From Listeria swaminathanii (GTDB taxonomy: Bacteria; Bacillota; Bacilli; Lactobacillales; Listeriaceae): a stretch of DNA of 64,000 bases. A program made the translations under genes and the position numbers. This document shows positions 19,251 through 32,643 of this stretch, one piece after another. How positions within the stretch are numbered: position 1 is the first letter of the stretch; the number at the start of each line of letters is the position of its first letter. The stretch lies in assembly GCF_014229645.1 (NCBI RefSeq), contig NZ_JAATOD010000004.1, positions 124,001 through 188,000 of the forward strand, in the 5' to 3' direction. The notes under the pieces were generated by a model. The model saw only the letters and a list, made by a program, of their open reading frames with translations. It did no database searches and was not told where the DNA came from.

Positions 19251-19862
19251 ATGATGGAAAAGAAGCGAACTCGGGCAGAAGAACTAGGGATAACAAGAAG
19301 AAAAATACTGGATACAGCACGTGATTTATTTATGGAAAAAGGTTACCGGGCAGTTTCTACAAGAGAAATAGCTAAACTTGCCAAAATTACCCAACCGGCA
19401 CTGTATCACCATTTTGAAGATAAGGAATCGCTTTATATTGAAGTGGTTCGTGAATTGACGCAAAATATTCAGGTGGAAATGCATCCGATTATGCAGACGG
19501 AAAAAGCGAAAGAGGAACAATTGCACGATATGTTAATCATGTTAATTGAGGAACATCCGACCAATATTTTATTAATGATCCATGATATTCTCAATGAAAT
19601 GAAGCCAGAAAATCAGTTTTTATTATATAAATTATGGCAGCAAACTTATCTAGAGCCATTTCAAGCCTTTTTCGAACGATTAGAAAATGCCGGCGAACTG
19701 CGGACTGGTGTTAGCGCTGAAACGGCTGCGCGATACTGTTTGTCGACTATTAGCCCACTTTTTTCTGGGAAAGGTAGCTTTGCGCAAAAGCAAACGACTG
19801 CGGAACAAATCGATGAATTAATCAACTTAATGATGTTTGGTATATGCAAAAAAGAGGTATAA
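19251..19862 (+). CDS. TetR/AcrR family transcriptional regulator
   Basis: About 203 residues. The N-terminal helix-turn-helix (about 12-60) shows the family motif RRKILDTARDLFMEKGYRAVSTREIAKLAKITQPALYHHF in its usual positions; the rest is an all-helical ligand domain. It lies 80 bp upstream of an MMPL exporter on the same strand, so it likely represses that gene and itself in response to a lipophilic compound. Adjacent starts GTG 19248, ATG 19251 and ATG 19254 all sit near AGGTGGGG. Confidence 0.9.
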   Translation: MMEKKRTRAEELGITRRKILDTARDLFMEKGYRAVSTREIAKLAKITQPALYHHFEDKESLYIEVVRELTQNIQVEMHPIMQTEKAKEEQLHDMLIMLIEEHPTNILLMIHDILNEMKPENQFLLYKLWQQTYLEPFQAFFERLENAGELRTGVSAETAARYCLSTISPLFSGKGSFAQKQTTAEQIDELINLMMFGICKKEV

Positions 19863-19941
19863 TTTAGCGTGCTTCTTTTTTTGTAGTTTCACTTATCAAA
19901 TGATAAACGAAAAAAACGAGCAAACTAAAGGGGGATTTCTA

Positions 19942-22104
19942 ATGAAAGATGGATTTTTAAGTAAAATAGCCGGTGGAGTTGGCGGCAAGAAAGGTAGATT
20001 TATAACATTAGGTCTGTGGATTATCGCTATTATTATTTTACAGTTATTCTTTCCAAAAGCGGCTGATTACAAAGATGATGCGGCGAAAGATTTACCTAAC
20101 TCAGAACCTTCTGTCGTTGCGCAAAAATTAATTGATGACAAATTTGCGGGAACGGATGGGGTACCAGCGCTTATCACTTGGTATCGCTCGACTGGCTTGA
20201 CGACAGCAGACTTAATGAATATTCAAAAGTACAGCAAAGAACTAACCGAAAATCCAGTAGATTATCAAAAAATGGCGGTTCCATACGATAAAATGCCTCC
20301 AGTTGCACTAAAACAGCAAGTTTCGAAAGACGGAACTACTTTTATTCAAACGATTATTATGAAAGATAGCGCTACATCGGATCAACTAGCGGAAAGTTTC
20401 AAACAACTTGAATCAGCTGCTAAAACAACGATTGGCGAAGATCCATTTACGAAAAAAGTATCAGCGGATGACACGCTCGTTGCTCGGACAACAGGGCCGG
20501 CTGGTATTAGCGTGGATGCGAGTGGACTATTTAAAGACGCCGATGTTTCGCTATTAATTGGGACTGTTTTACTTGTCCTGGTCTTTTTATTAGTGATTTA
20601 TCGTTCGCCAATTTTAGCGTTAATTCCTTTAATTGCCGTTGGTTTTGCGTATTTGGTCATTACGCCGATTCTTGGTTTGCTTGCGAAAGAAGGTATTATC
20701 ACTTACGGATCACAGGGACTCTCGATAATGACCGTACTGCTATTTGGTGCCGGAACTGATTATTGTTTATTCTTGATATCCAGATTCCGCAGCCATTTGC
20801 ACACCGAGAAAAACAGGTTCCAAGCATTTAAAGAAGCGTTCAGCGGGACAGCAGGTGCGATTGCGCTTAGTGGCTTGACTGTAATGGCGGCACTTTTGTT
20901 ACTATTAGCCGCAGAATACGGTTCATTCCATAATTTCGCCGTACCATTTAGCCTAGCAATTTTCATTATGATGATTTCTTCGCTTACACTTGTACCAGCA
21001 CTTCTAGGTATATTTGGACGCGTTTCATTCTGGCCATTTGTCCCAAGAACAGTAGAAATGGAAGAAAATCGCGCGAAGAAAAAAGGCAAAACACCAAAAC
21101 ACCACAAAGAAAACCGTTTTTGGCATAAAATTGGTGAAATGTCCGCGAAACATCCAATTCGCATTTTGATTATCACCTTAATTATTCTAATTGGCTGTGG
21201 GATTTTTACGACCCAAGTTAAATACACATATGATACACTTTCGACGTTCCCAGAAGATATGCCATCTAGGGAAGGTTTTACACTCATTAGCGACCATTTC
21301 GGTGCCGGTATGCTTGCGCCAATGGAAGTAGTTGTGAACTCCAAAGAATCGATGAAGAGTTCGCTTGAAAATGTGGACGGGGTTGCATCAGTTACTGGAC
21401 CTGAACGAAGCAAGGGCTATCAAAAATATACGCTCATTTTAAAAGATAATCCTTATAGTAATGAAGCGATGGATGTCGTACCAAAAGTTCGCGCCGCTGC
21501 CGACAAAGGAAATGACGTATACATCGCCGGACAAACAGCAACGCAATATGATGATCGCGCGGTGACCGAGCATGATGAAAAAGTGATTATTCCGCTTGTT
21601 ATTGCTTTGATTGCGATTTTACTTCTATGCTATTTACGTTCAATTACAGCAATGCTTTACCTCGTGGCAACGGTTCTGTTATCGTTCGTTGGAGCGCTCG
21701 GACTTGGTTGGGTCATTATCCATTACGCAATGGGTGTAGAGGCAATTTCTGGCTTAATTCCGCTCTATGCTTTTGTCTTTATCGTCGCACTCGGAGAAGA
21801 TTACAATATCTTTATGATTTCTAGCATCTGGAAAAACAGCAAGAAAATGCCACTTCGAAAAGCAATTACAGAAGGTGTAGGCCAAACTGGTGGGGTTATC
21901 ACTTCCGCAGGCTTAATTTTAGCAGGAACTTTTGGCGTTTTAACTACACTGCCAATTCAACTTCTCGTACAATTTGGCTTAATTACGGCAATCGGAGTGT
22001 TACTTGATACATTTATCGTTCGCCCTTTCCTAGTTCCGTCAATTACCGTTCTCCTTGGAAAATGGGCATTTTGGCCAGGTAAACAGCATAAAATGACAAA
22101 ATGA
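19942..22104 (+). CDS. MMPL-family (RND) membrane exporter
   Basis: A 720-residue polytopic membrane protein, two MMPL repeats, each with one helix, a large extracytoplasmic loop and five helices. The membrane motifs GAGTDYCLFLISRFR (first half) and ALGEDYNIFMISSIW (second half) contain the acidic proton-relay residues typical of MmpL/YdfJ transporters. The ATG at 19942 has AAAGGGGG upstream; a longer in-frame ORF from 19837 overlaps the TetR gene and has a cysteine-rich, unlikely N terminus. Probably controlled by the upstream TetR protein. Confidence 0.92.
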   Translation: MKDGFLSKIAGGVGGKKGRFITLGLWIIAIIILQLFFPKAADYKDDAAKDLPNSEPSVVAQKLIDDKFAGTDGVPALITWYRSTGLTTADLMNIQKYSKELTENPVDYQKMAVPYDKMPPVALKQQVSKDGTTFIQTIIMKDSATSDQLAESFKQLESAAKTTIGEDPFTKKVSADDTLVARTTGPAGISVDASGLFKDADVSLLIGTVLLVLVFLLVIYRSPILALIPLIAVGFAYLVITPILGLLAKEGIITYGSQGLSIMTVLLFGAGTDYCLFLISRFRSHLHTEKNRFQAFKEAFSGTAGAIALSGLTVMAALLLLLAAEYGSFHNFAVPFSLAIFIMMISSLTLVPALLGIFGRVSFWPFVPRTVEMEENRAKKKGKTPKHHKENRFWHKIGEMSAKHPIRILIITLIILIGCGIFTTQVKYTYDTLSTFPEDMPSREGFTLISDHFGAGMLAPMEVVVNSKESMKSSLENVDGVASVTGPERSKGYQKYTLILKDNPYSNEAMDVVPKVRAAADKGNDVYIAGQTATQYDDRAVTEHDEKVIIPLVIALIAILLLCYLRSITAMLYLVATVLLSFVGALGLGWVIIHYAMGVEAISGLIPLYAFVFIVALGEDYNIFMISSIWKNSKKMPLRKAITEGVGQTGGVITSAGLILAGTFGVLTTLPIQLLVQFGLITAIGVLLDTFIVRPFLVPSITVLLGKWAFWPGKQHKMTK

Positions 22105-22164
22105 AAATGTTCATGAAAAACTCCTTGTCTATTCCTCTGAAAAGTATATAATAGATGTATCTAA

Positions 22165-23109
<945 letters not shown>

Positions 23110-23112
23110 CAG

Positions 23113-23150
23113 AAAGTCCAAGTGCTGAAAGAAGTACTTGGACTTTTTTT
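23113..23150 (+). terminator. Terminator of the dipeptidase gene
   Basis: An 11-bp perfect stem (AAAGTCCAAGT and complement) followed by T7. Confidence 0.92.
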
Positions 23151-23174
23151 GAAATAGAACTAAGAGAAAATCTG

Positions 23175-23203
23175 CTGTAATTTGAAAAATGGCATGTTAT
23201 AAT
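23175..23203 (+). promoter_or_regulatory. Promoter of sigL
   Basis: An extended -10 element TGTTATAAT ends at 23203. The -35 (CTGTAA) is weak, 17 bp upstream. Confidence 0.6.
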
Positions 23204-23269
23204 GAAGACAAGAAATGGAATTTTGTTTGGTATGTGTATATCAGACGGATTTTTAATGGAGGTTTTAAT

Positions 23270-24613
23270 GTGCGTTTAGAATCTAATTTCGTCCAAAAGC
23301 AACAACAAAAGCAATCACAGAAATTAAATATGACGCAACAATTGTCCCAGTCTATTGCAATGCTTCAATTTGCGACAGCTGATTTAGTGGCATTTTTGGA
23401 AGATAAAGCACTCGAGAACCCATTAATTGAAGTAATTCCAGGCTCGGATTTTGCAACAGATTTTTCCTATAGTAGCCGTAAAAGCTCGGGAAGTTCTGAT
23501 GATACAGATTGGCTAGAACAAATCGCCGATAATAAGCTGACATTAGCCGATGCGCTAAAAGAGCAGTTACATTTAATGGACGTGACACAAACACAAAAAA
23601 TTATCGTTTTATATTTAATAGAAAGTTTAAATGACAATGGTTATTTACAAATCGATTTAAAAGATGTCAGCGCGGCGCTTTTAATGGACGATTCCAGTGT
23701 TTTAGAAGGGCTGGAAATACTGCAAAGCATGGAGCCGGCTGGGGTTGGTGCCAGAGATGCGCGCGAATGTATTTTACTGCAAATCGAACGCTCACCGGAT
23801 GCTCCTTACATCGCTTATGACGTCATCCAAAAATTCTTCACGGAATTCGCCGAGAAAAAATGGAAGATAATTGCTGCAGAAATGGATGTTAGTTTGCAAG
23901 ATATCCAAGAAGTTTCCGATTATATTCAAACGCTAAACCCTAAACCAGGCTCTGAGTTTGAGTCTGAACGCGTTCAATATGTGGTTCCAGACTTGATTTT
24001 ACTTCAACATGAAAATGAATTTGCTGTTTCACTAGCGAAGCAATTTTTGCCGCAAGTCCGTTTCCAAGAAGCTTACTACGAAACGATGCGAGCAACGGAA
24101 GAAAAAGACGTCGCCCAATTTTTACGTGAAAAAGCTGGTGAATTTGATTGGATTAAAAAAGGCATCGAACAACGCGAAAATACGTTGCAAAGAGTTGGCG
24201 AGGCAATCGTTAGCCACCAAAAAGCCTATTTCCTAGATAATTCAGCGCATTTACAACCGTTAACTTTGAAAGAAGTAGCAGAAGAACTTGGTGTGCATGA
24301 GTCCACGGTGAGTCGGGCAGTAAATGGAAAATATATGGAAACGACAACAGGTGTATACGAACTAAAACGCTTTTTTGCATCGGGGTTACAGAAGAAATCT
24401 TCCGAGAACGAAAATGCAGGCGATATATCGAGCACAACTATCAAAAAGCTAGTGCAAGAATTTGTAGCAGCTGAAGATAAATTAAAACCACTTTCCGATC
24501 AAAAAATAGTAGATATGCTCGCAGAAAAAGAAATTCAAGTTTCAAGAAGAGCTATCGCGAAATATCGTTTAGAGTTAAATATCCCTTCTTCTTCCAAAAG
24601 AAAAAGATTTTAG
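23270..24613 (+). CDS. sigL: RNA polymerase sigma-54 factor
   Basis: A 447-residue sigma-54. Region I is glutamine-rich (VQKQQQKQSQKLNMTQQLSQSI), followed by an acidic linker, the core-binding region, the helix-turn-helix ESTVSRAVNGKYM, and the RpoN box variant ARRAIAKYR near the C terminus. It recognises -24/-12 promoters with AAA+ activators; in Listeria it controls mannose-type PTS operons. GTG 23270, with TGGAGG upstream, gives the usual N terminus; an upstream in-frame ATG at 23189 overlaps the promoter. Confidence 0.95.
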   Translation: MRLESNFVQKQQQKQSQKLNMTQQLSQSIAMLQFATADLVAFLEDKALENPLIEVIPGSDFATDFSYSSRKSSGSSDDTDWLEQIADNKLTLADALKEQLHLMDVTQTQKIIVLYLIESLNDNGYLQIDLKDVSAALLMDDSSVLEGLEILQSMEPAGVGARDARECILLQIERSPDAPYIAYDVIQKFFTEFAEKKWKIIAAEMDVSLQDIQEVSDYIQTLNPKPGSEFESERVQYVVPDLILLQHENEFAVSLAKQFLPQVRFQEAYYETMRATEEKDVAQFLREKAGEFDWIKKGIEQRENTLQRVGEAIVSHQKAYFLDNSAHLQPLTLKEVAEELGVHESTVSRAVNGKYMETTTGVYELKRFFASGLQKKSSENENAGDISSTTIKKLVQEFVAAEDKLKPLSDQKIVDMLAEKEIQVSRRAIAKYRLELNIPSSSKRKRF

Positions 24614-24664
24614 AAGACGTTTTTTTGCCTCACGCCTAGGATGTGGGACAAAAAACGTCTTTTT
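24614..24664 (+). terminator. Terminator of sigL
   Basis: A 12-bp stem AAGACGTTTTTT with its complement, 24-base loop and T-run. Confidence 0.85.
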
Positions 24665-24802
24665 AAAATAAAAAATTTACTAAGAGCATGTTTCATTTTC
24701 AAGAGGGGTGGAAAACAACTAATATAGCCTATTTCGAAGTTTGTAGTTTAAAAATTAATTGTAAATTTCAGGTGAATATTTCATAAATGTCCCACTTAAC
24801 AC

Positions 24803-24831
24803 TTGAAGATTTGTGCCAAGACTGTTAGAAT
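24803..24831 (+). promoter_or_regulatory. Promoter of the cggR-gap operon
   Basis: TTGAAG (24803-24808), 17-bp spacer and TAGAAT (24826-24831) with a TG extension. It implies a leader of about 220 bases before cggR. Confidence 0.75.
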
Positions 24832-24997
24832 AGGGAACGTAGGGTAGTTAAAGAACATTAAAAAAAGTTTCACCAGCGTAAGCAGAAAGAGAAGGGGTAA
24901 AAATCACATTGAGAGACACTTTGTTAACAAGCTGAAGTAGCTAGTTTAATAGTCTTGAAAGTTATGAAAACCTCTATCTCTACTTTTTTTAGTTCTA

Positions 24998-25034
24998 ACG
25001 GGACGCCAGATGACTAAGTGGGTCATTAAGTGTC
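24998..25034 (+). promoter_or_regulatory. Putative CggR operator
   Basis: Two imperfect direct repeats (CGGGACGCCAGATGAC, then GTGGGTCATTAAGTGTCC) resemble the tandem CGGGAC-N-TGTC operator that CggR tetramers bind in Bacillus. It lies well downstream of the promoter, consistent with roadblock repression relieved by fructose 1,6-bisphosphate. Confidence 0.65.
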
Positions 25035-25056
25035 CAAAGATGAGGAGCAATTAAAA

Positions 25057-26103
25057 ATGTCAGACTTAATTAACATTCAGAAAAAGTTATTGCCCGACGT
25101 TTTAATGATTATGCAAAAACGCTACCAAATCCTACGCTCGATTTATTTTTCTGAGCCAGTTGGGAGACGAACACTTGCCGGAATGCTAGGCATGAGTGAA
25201 CGAGTCCTGCGCGGTGAAGTAGAATTTTTGAAAGCACAAGGTTTAGTAGAAATTGCTTCTTCCGGAATGACCGTTACAAAAGAAGGCTTGGTCGTTTTTC
25301 GTGATTTAGAAAGTGTCATGAACCAACTTTCGGGGTTACATTCAATGGAAGAACAATTAGCGAAGAAATTGCAAATCAAAAAATGCTTGGTAGTGCAAGG
25401 TGATAGCGATGATACACCATGGGTCCGCGAAGAAATGGGTCGTGTGGCTGTTGAACAATTAGACATGGCGCTCACCGAAAAAAGAAACATCGTCGCAGTT
25501 ATGGGCGGCTCTACAATGGCAACTGTTGCCGAAATGATGACAACTGATTTCGCAAAAGGCAGAGAACTACTTTTCGTTCCCGGTCGTGGAGGTATTGGTG
25601 AAGACCTTGACAATCAAGCGAATACAATTTGTGACAAGATGGCAACAAAGACAAACACGAAACACCGCGTTCTCTATGTTCCAGAGCAATTAGGCGAAGA
25701 AGCCTATCGCTCGTTACTGAAAGAACCGGCAATTCAAGAAGGCTTACGATTAGTACAATCCGCAAATGCTATTATTTTAGGCATAGGTGACGCGCTCGCA
25801 ATGGCGAAACGCAGACATACCGGCGAAGATGTACTTGAAAAAATCATCCATCGTAAAGCTGTTGGTGAAGCATTTGGTTATTATTTTGATGAACAAGGCG
25901 AGGTTGTACATAAGGTTCCTACATTCGGTCTTCAATTCGAAGACTTAGCACAAATCCCGCACATTATCGCTGTTGCAGGTGGTACATCGAAAGCCAAAGC
26001 AATCAAATCGTATATGAAAAGCGCTCCAAAAAATACGATTTTAATCACGGATGAAGGAGCAGCAAAATCGCTTTTAAAAGGGAGTAATACCCTTTTGAAA
26101 TAA
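25057..26103 (+). CDS. cggR: Central glycolytic genes regulator CggR
   Basis: A 348-residue SorC/DeoR-type repressor. The N-terminal winged helix (about 25-85) contains GRRTLAGMLGMSERVLRGEVEFL. The C-terminal sugar-phosphate-binding domain has MGGSTMATVAEM, PGRGGIGED and ILGIGDALAMAKRR, and ends VAGGTSKAKAI. It represses gap and downstream glycolytic genes, with fructose 1,6-bisphosphate as inducer. I start at ATG 25057, preceded by GAGGAG, matching the Bacillus N terminus; the GTG at 25030 lies inside the operator. Confidence 0.94.
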   Translation: MSDLINIQKKLLPDVLMIMQKRYQILRSIYFSEPVGRRTLAGMLGMSERVLRGEVEFLKAQGLVEIASSGMTVTKEGLVVFRDLESVMNQLSGLHSMEEQLAKKLQIKKCLVVQGDSDDTPWVREEMGRVAVEQLDMALTEKRNIVAVMGGSTMATVAEMMTTDFAKGRELLFVPGRGGIGEDLDNQANTICDKMATKTNTKHRVLYVPEQLGEEAYRSLLKEPAIQEGLRLVQSANAIILGIGDALAMAKRRHTGEDVLEKIIHRKAVGEAFGYYFDEQGEVVHKVPTFGLQFEDLAQIPHIIAVAGGTSKAKAIKSYMKSAPKNTILITDEGAAKSLLKGSNTLLK

Positions 26104-26136
26104 AAAAAACACTATTTTCAAGGAGGAAATTGACTT

Positions 26137-27147
26137 ATGACAGTTAAAGTTGGTATTAATGGTTTTGGACGTATCGGACGTCTAGCATTCCGTCGTATTC
26201 AAAATGTGGAAGGAATTGAAGTTGTTGCAATCAATGACTTAACAGACGCTAAAATGTTAGCTCACCTGTTAAAATATGATACAACTCAAGGCCGTTTTGA
26301 CGGTGAAGTAGAAGTACATGATGGTTTCTTCAAAGTAAACGGTAAAGAAGTTAAAGTTTTAGCTAACCGTAACCCAGAAGAACTTCCATGGGGTGACCTA
26401 GGAGTAGACATCGTTCTAGAATGTACTGGTTTCTTCACAGCGCAAGACAAAGCTGAATTACACATTAAAGCTGGCGCTAAAAAAGTTGTTATCTCCGCTC
26501 CAGCAACTGGCGACATGAAAACAATCGTTTACAATGTAAACCATGAAACATTAGACGGAACTGAAACAGTTATCTCTGGCGCAAGCTGTACTACTAACTG
26601 TTTAGCTCCTATGGCTAAAGTTTTAGAAGACAAATTTGGTGTTGTTGAAGGTCTAATGACTACAATTCACGCTTACACTGGTGACCAAAATACATTAGAT
26701 GCTCCACATCCAAAAGGTGACTTCCGTCGTGCACGTGCTGCTGCCGAAAATATTATCCCTAATACAACTGGTGCTGCTAAAGCTATCGGTGAAGTATTAC
26801 CATCACTTAAAGGTAAATTAGACGGAGCTGCTCAACGTGTTCCAGTTCCAACTGGTTCCCTTACTGAATTAGTAACAGTTCTTAACAAAAAAGTTACTGT
26901 TGACGAAGTAAATGCAGCTATGGAAGCAGCTTCTGATTCAGAAACATTCGGTTACACTAGTGATCAAGTAGTTTCTTCTGATATCAAAGGTATGACTTTC
27001 GGTTCATTATTTGACGAAACTCAAACAAAAGTTCTTACAGTTGGCGATCAACAATTAGTTAAAACTGTAGCTTGGTACGATAACGAAATGAGCTACACTG
27101 CTCAATTAGTACGTACTTTAGAATACTTTGCAAAAATCGCTAAATAA
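26137..27147 (+). CDS. gap: Glyceraldehyde-3-phosphate dehydrogenase (glycolytic, NAD-dependent)
   Basis: A 336-residue enzyme that oxidises glyceraldehyde 3-phosphate to 1,3-bisphosphoglycerate. It has the NAD-binding [13 protein letters not shown] and the active site [12 protein letters not shown] with nucleophile C151 (numbered with Met). Codon use is strongly biased to a few preferred codons, as in the following glycolytic genes and unlike the neighbours upstream, showing high expression. GGAGGAAA precedes the start. It lies 34 bp behind cggR, as in the Bacillus operon. Confidence 0.98.
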   Translation: MTVKVGINGFGRIGRLAFRRIQNVEGIEVVAINDLTDAKMLAHLLKYDTTQGRFDGEVEVHDGFFKVNGKEVKVLANRNPEELPWGDLGVDIVLECTGFFTAQDKAELHIKAGAKKVVISAPATGDMKTIVYNVNHETLDGTETVISGASCTTNCLAPMAKVLEDKFGVVEGLMTTIHAYTGDQNTLDAPHPKGDFRRARAAAENIIPNTTGAAKAIGEVLPSLKGKLDGAAQRVPVPTGSLTELVTVLNKKVTVDEVNAAMEAASDSETFGYTSDQVVSSDIKGMTFGSLFDETQTKVLTVGDQQLVKTVAWYDNEMSYTAQLVRTLEYFAKIAK

Positions 27148-27195
27148 TTAGCAGATTAATTTTACTGAAGTGCTTGTCACATCAGCAATAACAAG

Positions 27196-27229
27196 AATAA
27201 GCGGAGACACTATTGTTTCCGCTTATTTT
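27196..27229 (+). terminator. Partial terminator or processing hairpin between gap and pgk
   Basis: A 10-bp perfect stem (AATAAGCGGA and complement) with an 11-base loop and a short T tract. In Bacillus, gap mRNA is processed and is more abundant than its neighbours; this hairpin may do the same here. Confidence 0.65.
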
Positions 27230-27281
27230 CTGAAATAACGGGGGCGACCCCAATCCTTTAAAATTAATGGAGGAACTCTAA

Positions 27282-28472
27282 ATGGCTAAAAAAGTTGTAA
27301 CTGATTTAGATTTAAAAGACAAAAAAGTTTTAGTTCGTGTTGACTTTAACGTGCCAATGAAAGACGGTAAAATCACTAACGACAACCGTATTGTAGCTGC
27401 ACTTCCAACAATTGAGTACATCTTAGAACAAAACGGTAAAGCAATTTTATTTTCTCACCTTGGAAAAGTAAAAACAGAAGAAGATAAAGAAGGAAAATCT
27501 CTTCGTCCAGTAGCCGCTCGTTTAAGCGAATTACTTGGAAAAGAAGTGAAATTCGTTCCTACTACTCGTGGTCCAGAACTTGAAGCAGCAATTGCTGATT
27601 TAAAAGACGGCGAAGTACTTCTTTTTGAAAATACACGTTTTGAAGATATTGATGGTAAAAAAGAAAGCAAAAATGATCCAGAACTTGGAAAATACTGGGC
27701 TAGCCTTGGCGACGTTTTCGTAAATGACGCTTTCGGTACTGCTCACCGTGCGCACGCGTCTAACGTTGGAATCGCTTCTAACCTAGAATCAGCGGCCGGA
27801 TTTTTGATGGAAAAAGAAATTAAATTCATCGGCGGTGTAGTTGATAATCCAGCACGTCCACTAGTAGCAATCCTAGGTGGCGCGAAAGTTTCTGACAAAA
27901 TCGGTGTTATCGAAAACTTACTTACAAAAGCAGACAAAGTACTTGTTGGCGGCGGAATGACTTTCACTTTCATGGCAGCTCAAGGTCAAGAAATTGGTAA
28001 ATCTCTTTTAGAAGCAGATAAAGTTGAACTTGCTAAAGGCTTACTTGAAAAAGCTGGCGATAAATTAGTATTACCAGTTGACGCAGTTGTATCTAAAGAA
28101 TTCAGTAACGACGTTCCTTTCCACACAGTAGACGCAGATAAAATGCCTGCTGACGAAATGGGACTAGATATTGGTCAAGCTACAATTGACTTATTCACAA
28201 AAGAACTTCAAGGCGCTAAAACAGTTGTATGGAATGGTCCAATGGGCGTATTCGAACTTAGCAACTTTGCTAAAGGTACAATTGGCGTTTGTGAAGCTAT
28301 TGCAAACTTAACTGATGCAACAACTATCATCGGTGGTGGCGATTCTGCAGCAGCAGCTATGGACTTAGGTTTTGCTGACAAATTCACACATATTTCTACT
28401 GGTGGCGGTGCATCTTTAGAGTATCTTGAAGGTAAAGAGCTTCCTGGTGTTGCTTCTATTAGCGACAAATAA
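27282..28472 (+). CDS. pgk: Phosphoglycerate kinase
   Basis: A 396-residue two-domain kinase that makes ATP from 1,3-bisphosphoglycerate. It has the substrate loop [14 protein letters not shown] at the N terminus, [12 protein letters not shown], the GTAHRAHAS motif, the GGAKVSDKI nucleotide region and the C-terminal GGGDSAAA. It has optimal codon use and a good TGGAGG ribosome binding site. It is 135 bp behind gap and 46 bp before tpiA. Confidence 0.98.
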   Translation: MAKKVVTDLDLKDKKVLVRVDFNVPMKDGKITNDNRIVAALPTIEYILEQNGKAILFSHLGKVKTEEDKEGKSLRPVAARLSELLGKEVKFVPTTRGPELEAAIADLKDGEVLLFENTRFEDIDGKKESKNDPELGKYWASLGDVFVNDAFGTAHRAHASNVGIASNLESAAGFLMEKEIKFIGGVVDNPARPLVAILGGAKVSDKIGVIENLLTKADKVLVGGGMTFTFMAAQGQEIGKSLLEADKVELAKGLLEKAGDKLVLPVDAVVSKEFSNDVPFHTVDADKMPADEMGLDIGQATIDLFTKELQGAKTVVWNGPMGVFELSNFAKGTIGVCEAIANLTDATTIIGGGDSAAAAMDLGFADKFTHISTGGGASLEYLEGKELPGVASISDK

Positions 28473-29273
<801 letters not shown>

Positions 29274-29274
29274 A

Positions 29275-30807
29275 ATGAGTAAATCACCTGTAGCAATTAT
29301 TATCCTCGATGGTTTTGGTAAACGTGCAGAAACAGTAGGTAATGCTGTAGCTCAAGCAAACAAACCAAATTTTGACCGTTATTGGGCTAATTTTCCTCAC
29401 GGGGAACTTAAAGCTGCTGGTCTTGATGTTGGCCTTCCAGAAGGTCAAATGGGTAACTCTGAAGTTGGCCATACAAACATCGGGGCTGGACGTATTGTCT
29501 ACCAAAGCTTAACTCGTATTGATAAAGCTATTGAAGAAGGCGAATTCCAAAAGAATAAAGCCCTAAACAATGCTTTCACTCATACAAAAGAAAACAACTC
29601 GGACCTACATCTTTTCGGTTTACTATCAGACGGCGGCGTGCATAGTCACATTAATCACCTCGTTGCACTTTTAGAAACAGCAAAAGATCAAGGCGTGAAA
29701 AACGTTTATATCCATGCATTCCTTGATGGACGCGACGTGGCTCCACAATCTTCCTTAGAATATTTAGAAACACTGCAAAAAGCTATTAGTGATTTAAACT
29801 ATGGCGCAATTGCTACTGTTTCTGGACGTTTCTACGCGATGGATCGTGACAAACGCTGGGAACGTGTTGAAAAAGCATACAAAGCAATCGTAAGCGCTGA
29901 AGGTGAAAAATTTGAAGATCCAATCGAACTTGTCAAAGCTTCTTATGCTAATGACAAAAATGATGAATTCGTTGTTCCTGCTATCATTACTAAAGATGGC
30001 AAACCTGTTGCAACAGTTAAAGACAACGATGCAGTTATTTTCTTCAATTTCCGTCCTGACCGTGCAATTCAACTTTCTAATGCATTCACTGATAAAGAAT
30101 GGGATCATTTCGACCGTGGGGCAGATCACCCTAAAAACATCAAATTCGTTACAATGACTCTTTACAACCCAAGCGTTGATGCCGAAGTTGCTTTCGAGCC
30201 AATTGAAATGAAAAATGTTATCGGCGAAGTACTTTCTAATGAAGGCCTTGCGCAACTGCGTATTGCTGAAACAGAAAAATATCCACACGTAACATTCTTT
30301 ATGAATGGTGGCCGAAATGAGGAATTCCCTGGTGAAAGCCGGATTCTAATCAATTCGCCAAAAGTAGAAACATACGATTTGCAACCTGAAATGAGCGCAT
30401 ATGAAGTAACAGACGCGCTTGTGGAAGACATTAAAAACGACAAACACGATGCAATTATCTTAAACTTCGCAAATCCAGACATGGTTGGACACTCAGGTAT
30501 GCTTGAGCCAACTATTAAGGCAATCGAAGCAGTAGATGAAAACCTTGGTCGTGTAGTAGACCTTATTTTAGAAAAAGGTGGCTCAGCTATTATCTTTGCT
30601 GACCATGGTAACTCTGAAACAATGTCTACTCCAGAAGGAAAACCACACACTGCGCACACTACCGTTCCAGTTCCAGTAATTGTAACGAAAAAAGGTGTTA
30701 CGCTGCGTGAAGGTGGTCGTCTGGCTGACGTTGCGCCAACAATGCTTGATTTACTTGGCGTTAAAAAACCTGCCGAAATGACAGGCGAAAGTTTAATTCA
30801 AAAATAA
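29275..30807 (+). CDS. gpmI: 2,3-bisphosphoglycerate-independent phosphoglycerate mutase
   Basis: A 510-residue manganese-dependent mutase of the alkaline phosphatase fold that converts 3- to 2-phosphoglycerate. Metal ligands are visible in IILDGFG at the N terminus, and the phosphoserine nucleophile S62 in [14 protein letters not shown]-terminal metal motifs include [12 protein letters not shown] and FADHGNSE, then KPHTAHTT. It starts one base after the tpiA stop, so translation is probably coupled. Confidence 0.97.
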   Translation: MSKSPVAIIILDGFGKRAETVGNAVAQANKPNFDRYWANFPHGELKAAGLDVGLPEGQMGNSEVGHTNIGAGRIVYQSLTRIDKAIEEGEFQKNKALNNAFTHTKENNSDLHLFGLLSDGGVHSHINHLVALLETAKDQGVKNVYIHAFLDGRDVAPQSSLEYLETLQKAISDLNYGAIATVSGRFYAMDRDKRWERVEKAYKAIVSAEGEKFEDPIELVKASYANDKNDEFVVPAIITKDGKPVATVKDNDAVIFFNFRPDRAIQLSNAFTDKEWDHFDRGADHPKNIKFVTMTLYNPSVDAEVAFEPIEMKNVIGEVLSNEGLAQLRIAETEKYPHVTFFMNGGRNEEFPGESRILINSPKVETYDLQPEMSAYEVTDALVEDIKNDKHDAIILNFANPDMVGHSGMLEPTIKAIEAVDENLGRVVDLILEKGGSAIIFADHGNSETMSTPEGKPHTAHTTVPVPVIVTKKGVTLREGGRLADVAPTMLDLLGVKKPAEMTGESLIQK

Positions 30808-30942
30808 TTTTAGTTATTACTTTAGTTTTTTTGCAAACAGAGCTACAATAAATACGAATTTAAAAACGGATGGGTCTTTGAATTTGAAGTGAATATCATA
30901 TTCATTTCGTTCAATTAATCCCAACAAAGGAGAGAAATATAA

Positions 30943-32235
<1,293 letters not shown>

Positions 32236-32254
32236 GTTGATTGAATAAAACGCT

Positions 32255-32292
32255 AAACTCCGCGAAAAGTAACATTTTCGCGGAGTTTTTTC
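32255..32292 (+). terminator. Terminator of the glycolytic operon
   Basis: A 14-bp perfect stem (AAACTCCGCGAAAA and complement), 6-base loop and T6. Confidence 0.95.
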
Positions 32293-32343
32293 TGTTTTAA
32301 AAATAACAAGTGGGGTAATGATTTGGAAGAGGAGGTAATGCTG

Positions 32344-32511
32344 ATGAAAGTGAAAAATAGTCAGGCCTCAAAAGTGCTCGAAACTCCAAAAATCAAAGAC
32401 GCTGTGGTGCATGAAAAAAACCACCCCTTAGCGGAAAAGCATTCTGTACAAAAGAAAATTATTAATGCAGATATGCCGCAACAACAATTCCACCGGAGAC
32501 TCATGAAATAA
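32344..32511 (+). CDS. Small basic protein of unknown function (55 aa)
   Basis: Not recognised. It is a lysine-, glutamine- and histidine-rich soluble peptide, probably disordered or helical, starting MKVKNSQASKVLETPKIKDA. AGGAGG lies 8 bases before ATG 32344; in-frame TTG 32323 and ATG 32338 are less well placed. It has its own terminator directly after the stop, which supports a real transcription unit. I recall a small hypothetical gene here in EGD-e (lmo2454). Confidence 0.6.
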   Translation: MKVKNSQASKVLETPKIKDAVVHEKNHPLAEKHSVQKKIINADMPQQQFHRRLMK

Positions 32512-32516
32512 ACCGT

Positions 32517-32556
32517 GCGCCTGATTCTAGCTTTCAAAGAATCAGGCGTATTTTCA
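32517..32556 (+). terminator. Terminator of the small ORF
   Basis: A 10-11-bp stem (GCGCCTGATTC with GAATCAGGCG) followed by a T-rich tail. Confidence 0.8.
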
Positions 32557-32643
32557 TTTAAATGGAAGCTTTTTTAGAGGAAATTAAGTATAATCAGGTG
32601 TAAAATAAAGGTAGAAAATGTTTTCAGCAAGGAGTGATGCGTG

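Noticed and set aside
20760..21413. 217-aa minus-strand ORF within the MMPL gene
   Set aside because: Antisense shadow of a gene with clear MMPL motifs; Ser/Pro/Ile-rich, no start signal.
29794..30659. Two long minus-strand ORFs of about 165 aa within gpmI
   Set aside because: They are shadows of a highly codon-biased glycolytic gene; no ribosome binding sites and low-complexity composition.
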